From Gibbula magus (taxonomy: Eukaryota; Mollusca; Gastropoda; Trochida; Trochidae): 64,000 nt of DNA. Below are positions 23,428 to 35,131 of this stretch, piece by piece (the stretch's first letter is position 1; each line of letters starts with the position of its first letter). The notes below the pieces were generated by a model. That model saw only the letters and a list, made by a program, of their open reading frames with translations, was not told the DNA's origin and did no database searches. Made by a program: the position numbers and the translations under genes. The DNA lies in NCBI GenBank assembly GCA_936450465.1, contig OW388302.1, forward strand, positions 61,440,387 through 61,504,386, given 5' to 3'.

Positions 23428-24154
23428 AAGAGTAAACATCAGATGGGTTTGACTGGATCAATCTTCTTTAATACATGATTGGGCAGGTACCACACCTCTT
23501 ATCTTGACATTTTGAAACTTCGGGCTGAGTTCCTAAACTTGTTACTGACATTTACCACAAACCTACAGATACACAGCTTTATCTCCACTTCAGAAGTTCC
23601 CATGAAAAACATGTAAAAACTAATCTACCTTATGGTCTAGCAAGACGCATATGTACAATAATTAAGGATGAAAACTTAAGAAAAAAACGGTTAGAAGAAT
23701 TAAAAGTTGCTCTGCTAAAACGTGCAATTCCTCACAATATGATTGACAAAGGCATTGAAAAGGCAACAAATCACACCATTTCAGAATTGCGAACTCCCAT
23801 AGAAAAAATGGTACCAACAAGTAGCATAACAGTTGTTACTACCCATAACCCTAACAATCCTAACATCTACCCCCTAATACGAGACAACTTAAACATTCTA
23901 ACACAAGACAAAAGGCTTAAAGCTATGCTTGATAAAACCACTATAATCAAAAGTAAACGACAGCCAAATAACTTGAAAAAAATACTCACAAGAGCAAAAT
24001 ACAGCAATAATGAAACTCAGCCCGTAGTTTCAAAATGTCAAGATAAGAGGTGTGGTACCTGCCCAATCATGTATTAAAGAAGATTGATCCAGTCAAACCC
24101 ATCTGATGTTTACTCTTTTCTATACATAACCTTACTTCACGTGAGAAACGACTC

Positions 24155-24162
<8 letters not shown>
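23425..24162 (+). mobile_element. Penelope-like element fragment with inverted termini
   Basis: Inverted repeats of about 107 bp (23425-23530 and 24013-24121) enclose a fragment of a Penelope-like coding region. The left arm is the complement of the 3' coding end plus the terminal sequence. Beyond the right arm the 3' tail (cttacttcacgtgagaaacg) runs into (TA)n. Such partly inverted, truncated copies are typical of Penelope-like elements. The GIY-YIG endonuclease domain is not present. Confidence 0.8.
23531..24077 (+). pseudogene. Penelope-type reverse transcriptase C-terminal/linker fragment
   Basis: The frame is open from 23531 to TAA 24075-24077 and starts mid-protein (PKLVTDIYHKPTDTQLYLHF). 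It continues through LARRICTII, NLRKKRLEELK, a TTHNPNNPNI segment, a KSKRQPNNLKKILTRAK stretch and CQDKRCGTCP at the end. TDIYxKPTDTxxYLHF, LARRIC, the RxPxNLKxxLxRAK block and the C-x4-C-x2-C cluster are hallmarks of Penelope-like RT and its linker. The N-terminal RT core and the GIY-YIG domain are absent, so it cannot be autonomous. Confidence 0.9.

Positions 24163-24207
<45 letters not shown>
24158..24207. repeat. (TA)n microsatellite 3
   Basis: A TA run of about 50 bp forming the junction between the Penelope-like 3' tail and unrelated sequence. Confidence 0.97.
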
Positions 24208-24208
<1 letters not shown>

Positions 24209-24680
24209 CGCGAAATGTGTTTGAATTCGACTGTTTTCTTAACGTGAAAGTACGAACATTGTAATGGAGCTAGAAGCTTGTTCTTGAAAGACTACTGATC
24301 ACCGGGAGACCACGTGATACTACAGAGTTTTGTTTACACACCATTGTAATCTAAACAAACGATCGTCTACTGAGGAGAGATAGTTGAATATTTAATTCAA
24401 CGCAAACAATAAGAGAGTATTTCAATTGTCAGTAGTTTGCGTTATCGCTCTTTGTTTAGACACATTCTTCTCACCGAATGCTTCATACGACATATATCTC
24501 ACATCACAATCAATACTATATACGCATATATCAAGCGTTAGAGTTTGTTGAGAGAAAACTACACACATCTGCACTTATGAAACACGAAGAGTTTATTTAT
24601 GACGCCTCGTCAGCAGACTTACTTTTCATAAGGCTTTTATTGAAGTCAGGTTGATTTATCAAAACGTCTAGGCTGAGAAA
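24208..24680. other. Spacer
   Basis: No gene, repeat or motif supported. Confidence 0.4.
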
Positions 24681-24682
24681 TA

Positions 24683-25085
24683 CGGTTGCCCATAAGGGAC
24701 ATAATGTATTTTTTTATATATTTAATTGCATTTCTCCTTCCACCTCAGCTAGGTTTTTATCATTTTCAGTTGTCTTTCTTTCAATGTAATTTCGAAAAAA
24801 TACTTGTAAAGAAGTCCTTTAAAATGTATTATAATGTCCCTTTGGACAGAGAAGGTAGTTTCTTAAAATTTCATGAACCATTTTTTTACTTTTAATTTTA
24901 GTATGTCGTGTTTCATTTGGAGTTTTTTGTGTTTCATTTGGAGTTTTTCGTGTTTCAATTTGAGTTTTTTGTGTTTTATTCTAGGTTTTCCGTAGTTTCA
25001 GTACAGTTTTCTGTGGTTTCAATGAGAGAAATGCAATTAACTATAAAAAAAATATAAAAACGGTTATGTCCCTTATGGGCCACCG
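24683..25085. mobile_element. TA-flanked MITE (403 bp)
   Basis: TIRs start CGGTTGCCCATAAGGGACAT (24683) and, on the complement from 25085, CGGTGGCCCATAAGGGACAT; 21 of 22 bases match. TA flanks lie at 24681-24682 and 25086-25087. Near the right end is a short T-rich direct repeat (gtgtttcatttggagttttt) at about 24908-24985. No transposase is present. The TIR differs from the CAAAAGAAAC group. Confidence 0.8.
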
Positions 25086-25087
25086 TA

Positions 25088-25882
25088 GAGAACTAAATAT
25101 TCCTTCATTGTGTGCGTCTGTACAATAGCCCGGTCTTTCTTACCAACCTGGCCAGCCTGGATGTTTTATAGCGCCATCGTTTAATAAGAGATCTTGCTTT
25201 TGTACCTTAAATATACAAGTATAACGGAGAGGTCACGAGGTGCTCTTTCTATGCTTGTTGAGATGTTTGACTTCCACTGTTCAAACACAGACGAGGGAAG
25301 GAACAACCTTATGAAAATATGAAGTAGTTGAATATATTCGTTTGCGAACAGTAGTGGACATAAACTTTGACTTATTGTCAAACACTTAGGGCTTACTTAT
25401 CATGCATCGTACATTAACATGGATATTCAAACCATCACGCGTCTAACATCGGGGTCAACTTTTGGGTGCCAAAAAGGACAAATATGGACGATATGAAAAT
25501 TGATATGCCTGACTTTGCGTGTTCATCATTCATGAAATTTCGTCTTTTTAAGAAGACTGCACTGAATCGAGGCGTCACGTACCGACGTTTAGGTGTGATC
25601 TACGGGTAATGGATACTAAAAGATGTCAAATTGTCCTCGTTTGTACATCCGTGTCAATGACTGAAAATCAAATAATAAATGGCAATTGAGGTACTTAGCT
25701 TATATTGACGCTCTGTTGGACCACACATCAGGTCGGTAGGACGGGTCAAGGGAAGATTTTATATCGGTCTTATTTTCAACATTCATTAATGTAAAATGTG
25801 ATGATTTAAATCATTTATATAGGCAACGTGATGTACGTTTAGTTGTATGGTGTAGTGGATGTGGAATGTCACAGGGTAGGTA
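25088..25882. other. Non-coding spacer
   Basis: No gene or repeat supported. Confidence 0.4.
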
Positions 25883-26010
25883 TGATATGGTGTATAACAT
25901 GATATGATATGGTATATAACATGATATGATATGGTGTATAACATGATATGATATGGTATATAACATGATATGATATGGTATATAACATGATATGATTTGG
26001 TGTATAACAT
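25883..26010. repeat. 22-bp minisatellite
   Basis: About six copies of a 22-bp unit, atggtatataacatgatatg-like, with g/a alternation in ggtgtata versus ggtatata. Confidence 0.93.
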
Positions 26011-26031
26011 CATATGATATGTCAGGATATA

Positions 26032-26199
26032 CTCATGGTAAAAATGGTTGACACCCCTAAACAGAAACTAGATTTTAGCAAATTAAATGCATGGACAATT
26101 AATATTGTTCGATTTTATGGTATTTTGAAAATCAAATTGCACTAACACATGATGTAAGCTATATACTATTTGCCATGTATGTATTGTGTGCGAATGAGA
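26032..26199 (+). mobile_element. Truncated copy of the 519-bp TA-flanked MITE
   Basis: Starts after TA with CTCATGGTAAAAATGGTTGA and aligns by eye with 60982-61150 (shared aattaaatgcatggacaatt, atgtattgtgtgcgaatgag). The homology stops at about 26199, so the right third and right TIR are missing. The breakpoint abuts another repeat at 26202. Confidence 0.85.
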
Positions 26200-26201
26200 T
26201 A

Positions 26202-26262
26202 TGGCCTAAACCAGCCAGTAATGGAGACTGACAAGAGTTATGCCAGTGTTTTGAAGTTGATT
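26202..26262 (-). mobile_element. Partial copy of the 41815-42360 inverted-repeat family
   Basis: ggcctaaaccagccagtaat followed by ggagactgacaagagttatg matches 41988-42042 closely. It is joined directly to the truncated element at 26032-26199. Confidence 0.75.
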
Positions 26263-26268
26263 ATCCAA

Positions 26269-26427
26269 CTACATGATATATCGGTCCTGTAAGAGAAATG
26301 ATAAATCTTTCTGGTATGTCCCTTCATAATTCCCGGCTTCCCTGATAGCGCCGTTTCTGTACAACCCTTCTTGAAGCCATTCAATAAATCCGTCGGTGAC
26401 GAGGCAACAACAAATATATTCTCTTTG
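26269..26427 (-). other. Coding-like segment, possible terminal exon
   Basis: The minus strand is open for 52 codons to TAG (26269-26271) and includes VTDGFIEWLQEGLYRNGAIR and EAGNYEGTYQKDLSFLLQDR. Residue mix and codon use look protein-like and the segment is GC-richer than its flanks. There is no start codon and no strong splice acceptor, and I do not recognise the family. A decayed or captured exon is possible; so is chance. Confidence 0.2.
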
Positions 26428-26429
26428 TC

Positions 26430-26971
26430 AGCATATTTCCCTCAAAGCAATGCAGATAAATCTTTGATCCTAACGAGTAATATATATATACCATAGCGCT
26501 GTTTACAGTCACCGGGTATATATATATGGGGTGGTATCGTCAAATGGGCTGGACTGTAAAGTCTGAAATATCCACATTCATTTAATTGTTTTCGTGAGAT
26601 TTGCAAATCGTATTGAACGTTTGTTAGGCAGTGTTGCAAGAACCGTTTCAATTTTCGGAAAGATTGCGATTTGTAAAGAAATTTGCCGCCGTCATTAGAT
26701 CGGTATGTGTGACTTTACAGAAACACTTTGTCGTGTAGTTTGTTGAGTCAGAGTAGGAACCTATTGAAAGGAAATGGACATAATAAAAATACAAACATAA
26801 CCACGTGTCACTTACCAATCAATCAACGTCTATTGTACATTGTTTAAGCTACCTATATATCCGCCATGTTGAAAATGCTCCACACTGTTGAAAAGACTTG
26901 TAAACAAGTCGAAATGCGACGCATCCAGTCATCATTAAAATGAAATCTACAGCAAGTGTCGTCTGAAGTAT

Positions 26972-27009
<38 letters not shown>

Positions 27010-27516
27010 AGTAAAAATATCTCAAAAGATTATCTATCCTTGGCATCAACATCGCATAAACTGTCAGTACCATCAACAGTTCACTTATATTCAATCATTG
27101 TTAATGAATGATGTTATTTCAATAGATTAGTCACTAAACATCCACAAGTGATTCATTCAGTCAGTTCATCTGAACATTCTCACTGTTTAGAGTGTAGTTT
27201 TGAATTTACAATAAACTGTCATTCCCCGTCATGAGTCGCCTATTGTTTTTATTACCCATTGTAACATGATTTCGGTGTATCCTTGATTCTGATAGGCTGA
27301 TTTGCCTATGTTGAATGACAATGAATCCCGGAAATTTTACAAACGCAACTATTTATCTTATAATTAACATTTATTTATTTAACATTTATAATTACCTAAA
27401 AAAAACGCAAATATTGAAAACAAAAGTTTATTTAAAAGGAATCGACAGGGAGGCAAATGCCCATATCCATACGCGTTTGGCGTTGCTTTTACTGCCCAAG
27501 TTTACTACGCACGACT
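26430..27516. other. Non-coding spacer with (TA)n
   Basis: No gene supported. A pure (TA)n run lies at about 26977-27004; shorter TA tracts occur near 26481 and 26518. Confidence 0.5.
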
Positions 27517-27889
27517 AAAGTATTCCCTGCGAAAATGTAGCACGTTCTTTCGCTCAAATAAGTCGATGAAATGAATTTGAAAAATAATGTCAACAATAGT
27601 AAAACACCCTTCTCTCTTCGGAAAATCAAGTTACAAATGAGTGTATATGGTTCCGTAAAGCCATGGGAATTTTTTTTGTCATTCGACATTCATTTTTTGT
27701 CATTTGTTCACAATAAAATGGCCGCCATGCAGTTTTGGCTTTATACGCAACACCGTTATTACCACTACGGATAATTGGTTTGTATAATAAGATGTTTTAC
27801 CCTCTGAAGTAAATATAAATGACATAAACTATCATTATAAATGAGAAATTTGAAAAAATAAAATTTGCAAAAAACGTGCTACAGCGCCT
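27517..27889. mobile_element. TTAA-type MITE, degraded left end
   Basis: Aligns along most of its length with 62520-62873 (shared aaataagtcgatgaaatg, gtaaaacacccttctctctt, caataaaatggccgccatgc). The right end is ...gtgctacagcgcct followed by TTAA (27890-27893). The left end retains only gtagcacgtt in a damaged context, so its boundary is approximate. Confidence 0.75.
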
Positions 27890-27893
27890 TTAA

Positions 27894-30800
27894 AATGAAC
27901 GATAACGTTCCTTCAGCTGGCTATTCGGAATGCCATTGTCTTCTTTTAAACGTCTCTGTCTTCCTTTTTTTCTTTTCTAAACCTTCATTCTCTCCCTTTT
28001 CTCCTCAAAGTATATATTTCCTTATACATAGACACAATGGAACTGTGGGCCATGGTAGTTTCCGCCGCGATATTAGATAATTATTTCTATAGCGGCGTAA
28101 AACCCCATTTGTCTTCACATCTTTCCCTATTCCCTATTTATTTGTTTCCGCTATCAATGTTTCCTTCTCAACTCTCCCCTTCTCTTCCTCTTCCCCTATT
28201 TTCTAGTATACTCATGAGCCAAAAAAAACTTTCTACTTCGAAATAAAATCATTTCGATTCACGAGGGATACCTTCTTCTAATACAGATGTACATCATATC
28301 TTCAGGAGTCACAACATGCTTTTTGGCTTGGTTTAAAACGTCCTACAGTAAAGATGTAAAAATTAAAGTCAAAGCATGTTTTTTATGCAGAAAACATCAT
28401 GTATTAATTTAATTTCTACATTTTTATAAATGTTTAACTTAAATGACAAACATTCTTGCCCAAAATAAGACTTAGTGTATTTGAACTTACATAGAAATAG
28501 AAATATCACACTCTGATGTCAGAAATTGTGAGTAATTATTCATTAAACATTTGTCTATCGAATACATTAAATATCTACTTTCTCCGATAGCAGTATTTCC
28601 TTTTATACTCTCTTAAAAACAGTGGGAAGTTTATTTAGTAAATGAGTATACATCTACTGTAGAAGTATATCTCCAAAATAGTCCATCTATATCTCATGCA
28701 TGTATTATCTCCCATACCCGTCTCCTACCCTTCCCTTTAATACGCCTCTAGTAGCATCTATCTTAATAATGACGCGTCTGTTTTATGACAATACATGAAA
28801 TGCAAAAACACAAGATGTCAGCCCAACTTGCGTTGTCTAGGAACTGGTCCGGAAAGCGTAATTGCCTCATCTATTTGTACTTCAGAGCTTTAAACACGCT
28901 TCCAAAAATCAGACTATCTACATCTTGCGCATCTCTTTTTATGAAAATCCTTTTCAACAGTGGAATGCACTCGACAAATTTGTCAAACAAACGAGCGAAT
29001 TTATATTCACGTTTTTTTCATCTCCCGCGTTCAAGCTATGAACTACTTAAACAGGCTAGCGTTCTGTATATTTTATGGACCACATGATTTCATGCCGAAT
29101 TCTTCTGTGTCATGCACCATGCGCATCTGTTAAACAACGACGCTTCTACTTGGATGTGAAAAGAAGAGCGGTAAGAAGGAGATATGAAGTATATCACCAA
29201 GAAGGGCGAGATGATACCGGACACTTCCCTCGTGCTGGGTGATAATTGCTTCACTGGGTCGCTTCTAAAGGGAGATTATCACTCTAAATTTGATTTTAAT
29301 TTCTTGAAACCTTAAACCAAGTTTGCTGACATGCTGGCGGACTGTGTCGAATTTCCTAAATTAAAGCTGAAATTTAAACCAAGCCGCTCATCAGATAATT
29401 GGTATGATTAGTATTACACGGTTGTCTGTTGACTAACAATGTAAACTATCCCGGGGAAATTATCTCTGTCCAAAACAATTAACGTCCTGCGAAGATAATA
29501 CAATATTTACTCTCAGCGAATATAATTTATAGTCCCAGAAAGTTTGATAAAAAATGTTTTCTTTCAGTTTGGTCACTGGCCTGATGAAGCTTTCACTACT
29601 CACTACTATGTGGTATAAACTATGAATATTCGCATATTTAGTAGGCAACATTTTAAAATATAAAATATTCAAAGTGTTTAAGCGCCATATCACAACAGGT
29701 TGTTTCAAGTGCAACATGCTTAATGCTTGCTTTCGAATTTAGAGATTTTCTCCCATTTTCTATCTTTCAGATGAAATTATGTGTACGTGATATATGGTGC
29801 TCTGCAAACGACCACAGTGCATGTTTAACTCAAATGTGGTGGATACTGCAGTGTAATACATATGTTATAAGGTAATATCACACGTGTTGAATACAGCTGG
29901 AAGTATGATGTCACAACGGTGCAGACCTCGCAGAAATCTAATAATGTCACTACATTGCCGGAAGGTCCACCTGATTAATATACTAAACCTCCTTCCATGA
30001 AATACAAGTTTGTATTTAAAGCGTGAATGATTTTCAAAATCGCTTTCGCTCGTTTAATATTGAACACATTAACTCGTTCAATAAAAATGGTATAAAAAAG
30101 GAAAGGACGTTTAGTATCCTCAATATTTGATTTATAAAGTTGTGATAAAGTGCTGATACAGCAAAAATCATTCTTTGTCAGTTATCTTTTACACAAACAC
30201 TTTTAACGTCTATCAAACATTCACTAAAATCCTGCCTGTGATGTCTACAAATTTGCGTATATAAGTAAAAAGTAGCCCATTAGGATATAAGAATCTCCAC
30301 AGCCAACGGTGATATTTGGTATCCAGACCATCAGATCTATTTCCACGTAACAACGTAAAAGCTGATATAGTTTACGTGACCGAAAGATGGCCTACAATTA
30401 AAACAGTCTCCGAAAATCTGGTACGGTAAGGTTGTCTACTTCTACCAATGTTGTTCAGCTTTTGTGCATAGAGAGTTTGAGATTTATTGCTGCCTCACTT
30501 TAACATGTGATATGGGATCCTCCCCTTTACCTTTATGTTTTTTCAGTGTACAGTATATAGCACAGACATGTTGGGCGAATCAGTATTACCGGTTATATGT
30601 TTTTGGCATAGAAAATTTTAGTAAGTGATATGTAAAGGCCTAGATGTATATGCTTGATGTATGCGATTCTGCAGTTTACTTGTTTGTGCTATAAATCGAC
30701 AAATGTATGTATGTATTTATGCATTTGTCATAATTTCCAGGGCGATTGTGAGTATCTGTTAAATAACGCCAATTTGTAAACATATTAGCATGTGACAACT

Positions 30801-31430
30801 ATTCATCAGATTCGCGACTCTAATGACAGAGAAGCACAATGTTCAGCAAACGCTTTTTGAAGGATATGAAATGGCTATATATTGAATGTAAATAGCTCCT
30901 GAACACTCGTGAACACTCGTGAACACTTGATAGGTATATAATAGATGTGTTTATTGCACGTCTTTGAAAATAAATCAAACACCTGCATTGTAATAATTGC
31001 ATGCTGTCAAAAGGTTTGCCCTCTGCCGTGAGTATTGTCTGTATGTGCTTATTCATCGCGCGGAGTACACGAAAGCACACACCGTTAAACCTTCTTTATT
31101 TTCATTGTGCCGTTATTCTTACAACGGGGCGTGGTGGTTGTTAAACTGCTTCATCAGAGTCCTTTGAAGCGGAATTAGTGGCGAGCACCTATGTTCTGCT
31201 TATACTATAAGGCTGGAAGACTTTTTTTTAAATTTGCTATATGGATTACATTAAAATGTAGATAAAGGGGAGCACATATTTCAAATGTAGTGGGTCACGG
31301 TGACGATGATCGTCTAACGGTATGGCATGCTGCAATCACCAAGAGCTACATGGTAAACGCAGAGTTGACGGGCATTCTGTCATCAATGGTTATAAGTCCA
31401 ATTACTGTGTAACCATGTGTGTTCTTTTAA
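27894..31430. other. Long non-coding stretch
   Basis: No gene supported over 3.5 kb. A 43-codon plus-strand frame (ATG 29184 to TAA 29313-29315) includes KYITKKGEMIPDTSLVLGDN and looks protein-like, but it is within chance expectation and unrecognised. gaacactcgt is tandemly doubled at about 30900. The rest is AT-rich. Confidence 0.3.
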
Positions 31431-31436
31431 AGCCAG

Positions 31437-32270
31437 TGACGTCAAAACAAAACAAAATGACGTGACGTAAGACATGTTGAGACGTACTGTACGACGCAAT
31501 GTGACGTCGTATAAATTCAAGATTTAAAATTGTTGTGACGTCATGTGAAATAAAATATGATGTCTTATTAACATGCTGTGACGTCATGTCAGACATAATG
31601 TGACATCATGTAAAATATAATATGACGTAATGTGTAGATTATATTGTGATTTATTACCTATATGGTTGAAAATAACCGAGTTAATATTATTGATATGAGC
31701 ACATGCGCACATATCACGTTCGCATAGCAACGATTGTTTCACCGCGGCTTCCCGAATTTTGTCGTCTGTGACGTCATAAAACGATTGTTCGTGACGTCAC
31801 TGTGGCTTGCCGTCGCAAGAGAAGTGGGCCGCTTTCTGACTATTTTTACGCGAATCACATGGAATAGAACGGGTAATAAAAACAAATTTCTCTCGAAAGT
31901 GTGTCATATGACTTTTACGAAACTCGTGCGAATTAGTGTATAACCCTCGCTCTCGCTCGGGCAATACAAACATTCACACTCGTTTCGTAAAAGTCATATG
32001 ACACATTCCTCGGGTAATAATCTCTATGTCTCGTTGGACATAATGTGCCGTCGTGTAAAGCTTCATGTGACTTCATCTTTAAAACATATTGCAACGTCAT
32101 GTCAGATGTGACATGGTGTAAAAAAAAATAGGACGTGACGCCATATAAAACAAAATGAGTCTTCATGTGTAAAACGTACTGTGACGTCATGTAACTATAA
32201 TGTGACGTCATTTAAACCAAAACGTGACTTAATGTGCAAACCGTATTGTGACGTCATGTACAACATGAAG
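31437..32270. repeat. TGACGTCA-rich degenerate repeat zone
   Basis: Diverged repeats of tgtgacgtcatgtaaaa-like units occupy about 31430-31640 and 32040-32270. Exact TGACGTCA occurs at 31437, 31536, 31579, 31769, 31792, 32182, 32203 and 32249, with many one-mismatch versions. The middle (31718-32005) is the foldback element listed separately. The unit is loosely 20-45 bp. Confidence 0.75.
31718..32005 (+). mobile_element. CRE-foldback element, copy 4 (best preserved)
   Basis: Order: X-box-like gttcgcatagcaacg (31718-31732), TGACGTCA (31769, 31792; 23 bp apart), a 100-bp spacer, then a foldback with perfect 24-bp arms 31900-31923 and 31982-32005 (tgtgtcatatgacttttacg...). The loop contains cctcgctctcgctcgggc. 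The octamer block and arm match the minus-strand copy at 2351-2555. Confidence 0.65.
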
Positions 32271-34516
32271 TCGTGATAGAAATCAGCATTGCTACTGTGA
32301 TTATAATATTAAATTTATGTTCAAAGCCTTGATATCGAAGTGTGCAGTGTTGGCATCAATCTTCCCACAATATTATGTACAAATTAAATTAATAACTTCA
32401 TTAATAAAGGAAAAGTCCAATTTTTATCAAAAGAATACTTTAATTGAGGTGTTTTCATTTTGCACCATGACATGTGGAACATAATTCAGAATGTTTTCCT
32501 ATTTCCACTTGACTTGATTTGGTCTATGTGTATACTTACGAAGTGACGTTATTGGGAAGACATGTTAACGAGCAGGTTTTGCTGACACATCAATTACGCG
32601 CACACAAGACTGTATACGAGCAACGCGTGAATTGTCTATTTACCTGCCTGGTCTTGTCTATTCAACTATATCCTACCTGTCTGTAATTTGTCCATCTCAT
32701 TTACGTGACTTGCTGCACTTTGGTGTATTCTACCATTGTTTGAAGTCGTATGTAACCTTTGATTTCACGCGCCGAGTAAATAGCTATTTATTTTCAAGAT
32801 GGCTGACACGTTGGGTTCAATTAAGCGGAAGTGGACAATATGGTAACGAGGCTATTGGGAATAGTCTCGAACCAAGGTTCAGGGATGAAGCAATAACGGC
32901 GTGGTCTTGGTTGCGTTATGTTTTGACCCTACTCTTCCGTAATTGGCTGTTACGGGGAATTGTAAAGGGGTGTGTGCTGTCGAAATGTGAAAAGGTATCG
33001 TCCATGACGAAGTGAGACAGTTGATATCGGTTGAAGGTATCTGTTACGTACGATGTGATCGTGAATGAGTGTTTGTATCACGATATTGACATCTTAGTGA
33101 TTACGGGCCCATGGTGTCTTCTGTTCGTCTTTGTGAGGAACACAACCAATGGCAATGTCTCCAGATTTGATGGAAGATGTATTATGGGAAAAGAGGAAAC
33201 ATAGTTCATCATTTTCTTTTTTTTCTGTAACCTCTCATGTTGTCATTGTTTTGAAACCCGAAATAACTGTAAAGGGAAGTTTGATTTTATATTTACCTTT
33301 GCTATAACTACCTCTGACACAATGTGGTCCTCGAATAAAATTCACATGCGTTAATTTGTCTACGAATCTTTTTCAATAGTTATGCCAGTTAATTTACATT
33401 GCTGTAGTTTGGTTAACAGTTCAAACATCTCATTTATAAATGTTTTGATAGGATATACATTCTATTATTATTTCTGTATCCTATACTGAACAATCTCCGT
33501 GACTATTTGTTGTTGAGTATGGGGATTTGGTTACACGTTCAGTAATAATCTGATAACTTATTTCAATGTTTCCCCAATTGAACATCTCTTGCACACCTCC
33601 AACGTAATGAAACTCGTAATATCCCGAATTCATTAATTTCAGGATGTATCTCTATAATACCTGTGCTTATCACGAAGACAATGCAGCATATAAAGTGTGA
33701 AATAATATCGTTACATTCATCTCTCCGCACATGTCCACACTCAGTCGACCACAAATCCACATTTTCAACACTCATCAGGAATGATAATATTTAACCACAC
33801 CAGGTTATAAATCATTCCGTTATATCCTTCAAAGAAAAGGCAACACTTTCAAATTATTCTCTAATCCCACATATCAATATTTCAAACGTCCCACCTCCAG
33901 TCTCTTGTTTACCTTCTCACCAGCCCTTCTGAACCAATGTCCGAGTCTGGTCATTTGGTCAAGCCTTTCACTGACCACTTTAATTGGGGCTCTAAATGCC
34001 CATTCATTGGTCAGTATTAGGGTTAACTGACCGTTCAGTGTTCGTTGAGGTGTGGCGAGATAATAATAAAATATACCGTGCTTGGTCGAGTGAAATGATT
34101 TGTATTTATTCAATAAACTGAATATGAAGTCCGTCTCATCCGCGGTTCGTTTGATGGAAATCTTCTTGAAGTTGCCTTTAAATCCTTTATTTAGTAGTTT
34201 GTGTGTAAACCGCGGATCTTATAGCTGTATTTGTTAATTGTCATTCCTGATCATTGTAATAACAATTACTGAATTTTGGAATGAAATTTAATCAATTAAC
34301 AGTAGCTACATATCATGAATACGATTACAGACGGAGGAATGTCAAATGTTTTTAAAATAGATACTTTCAATATATATATAAGGGCAAATGCTGTTACAAA
34401 CACATCATGTATGCGATGGGCATGTCATTTCCTCCATTGTTTGTGGGGTGCTGTCACAGCGGTACACATGCACTGTATATAAAACGTTTCTATCGACTAC
34501 ACGTTAGTGCTGTTAA
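32271..34516. other. Non-coding stretch
   Basis: No gene supported. A 127-codon plus-strand frame near 32632-33015 has no recognisable domain and starts at a non-ATG codon. An aagatggctgac context at 32799 resembles a start site but closes after 15 codons. Confidence 0.35.
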
Positions 34517-34520
34517 TTAA

Positions 34521-34726
34521 AGGGACACCGCGTCGAGGATAAAATTGAGATCAGATTTATCTACCTATGCTGATTAATGTGTCTGCTAACGAGTCACAGA
34601 CTTCCAATTTCTGACAATTTAGGTAATTGTTAAAAAAAACTATTCCATGCAAACAGTTAAGTGAATCGAAACTCGTTAGCAGACACGCTAATCTGATCTC
34701 ATGTTTATCTTCAACGCTGTGTTCCT
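34521..34726. mobile_element. TTAA-flanked MITE (206 bp)
   Basis: Flanked by TTAA (34517-34520, 34727-34730). TIR starts are AGGGACACCGCGTCGAGGAT and, on the complement, AGGAACACAGCGTTGAAGAT; the inverted similarity extends over about 45 bp. It is the compact, uninterrupted homologue of the element at 9987-10973. Non-coding. Confidence 0.85.
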
Positions 34727-34730
34727 TTAA

Positions 34731-35127
34731 GATATTATCATAATAATCCCACGGGCAAAAGAAAGTATACCTTATTTTCAACAGAGTCAAACACAAGCTA
34801 TTCTGCCGAATAAATCATTTCTTAATTTATGTGATGAGAATATATCTCCTAAATAGTTAAACACAATGTCATTCATGAGAGTAAGCACACCTGGGGTGCT
34901 AACATTATTATTTCAAAGGTTTTTGATGACATAGGTTTCCTTATTGACGGTAAAAATGTAATGAAATATGGAAATGATGTTAGTACAAGATGTTTTTGGC
35001 ATAATCTACCTTCTTGGACTTTACGCATCGTTGCTGAATGATGTCATAAAACAAGCCAAAAAGCCGTATTTCCCTGGTAGATATTATACAAGTTGGTAAG
35101 AAGAGGAACTGCAGGTGCTATATGGAT
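34731..35127. other. AT-rich spacer
   Basis: Nothing supported. Confidence 0.4.
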
Positions 35128-35131
35128 TTAA

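Noticed and set aside
24060..24162. Hammerhead ribozyme in the Penelope-like terminus
   Set aside because: Known in some Penelope-like elements, but here ctgatgt/ctgacgt replaces the required ctgatga and I cannot place the second core box; not supportable.
32632..33015. 127-codon plus-strand frame
   Set aside because: Starts at a non-ATG codon, has no recognised motif and sits in unannotated AT-rich sequence.
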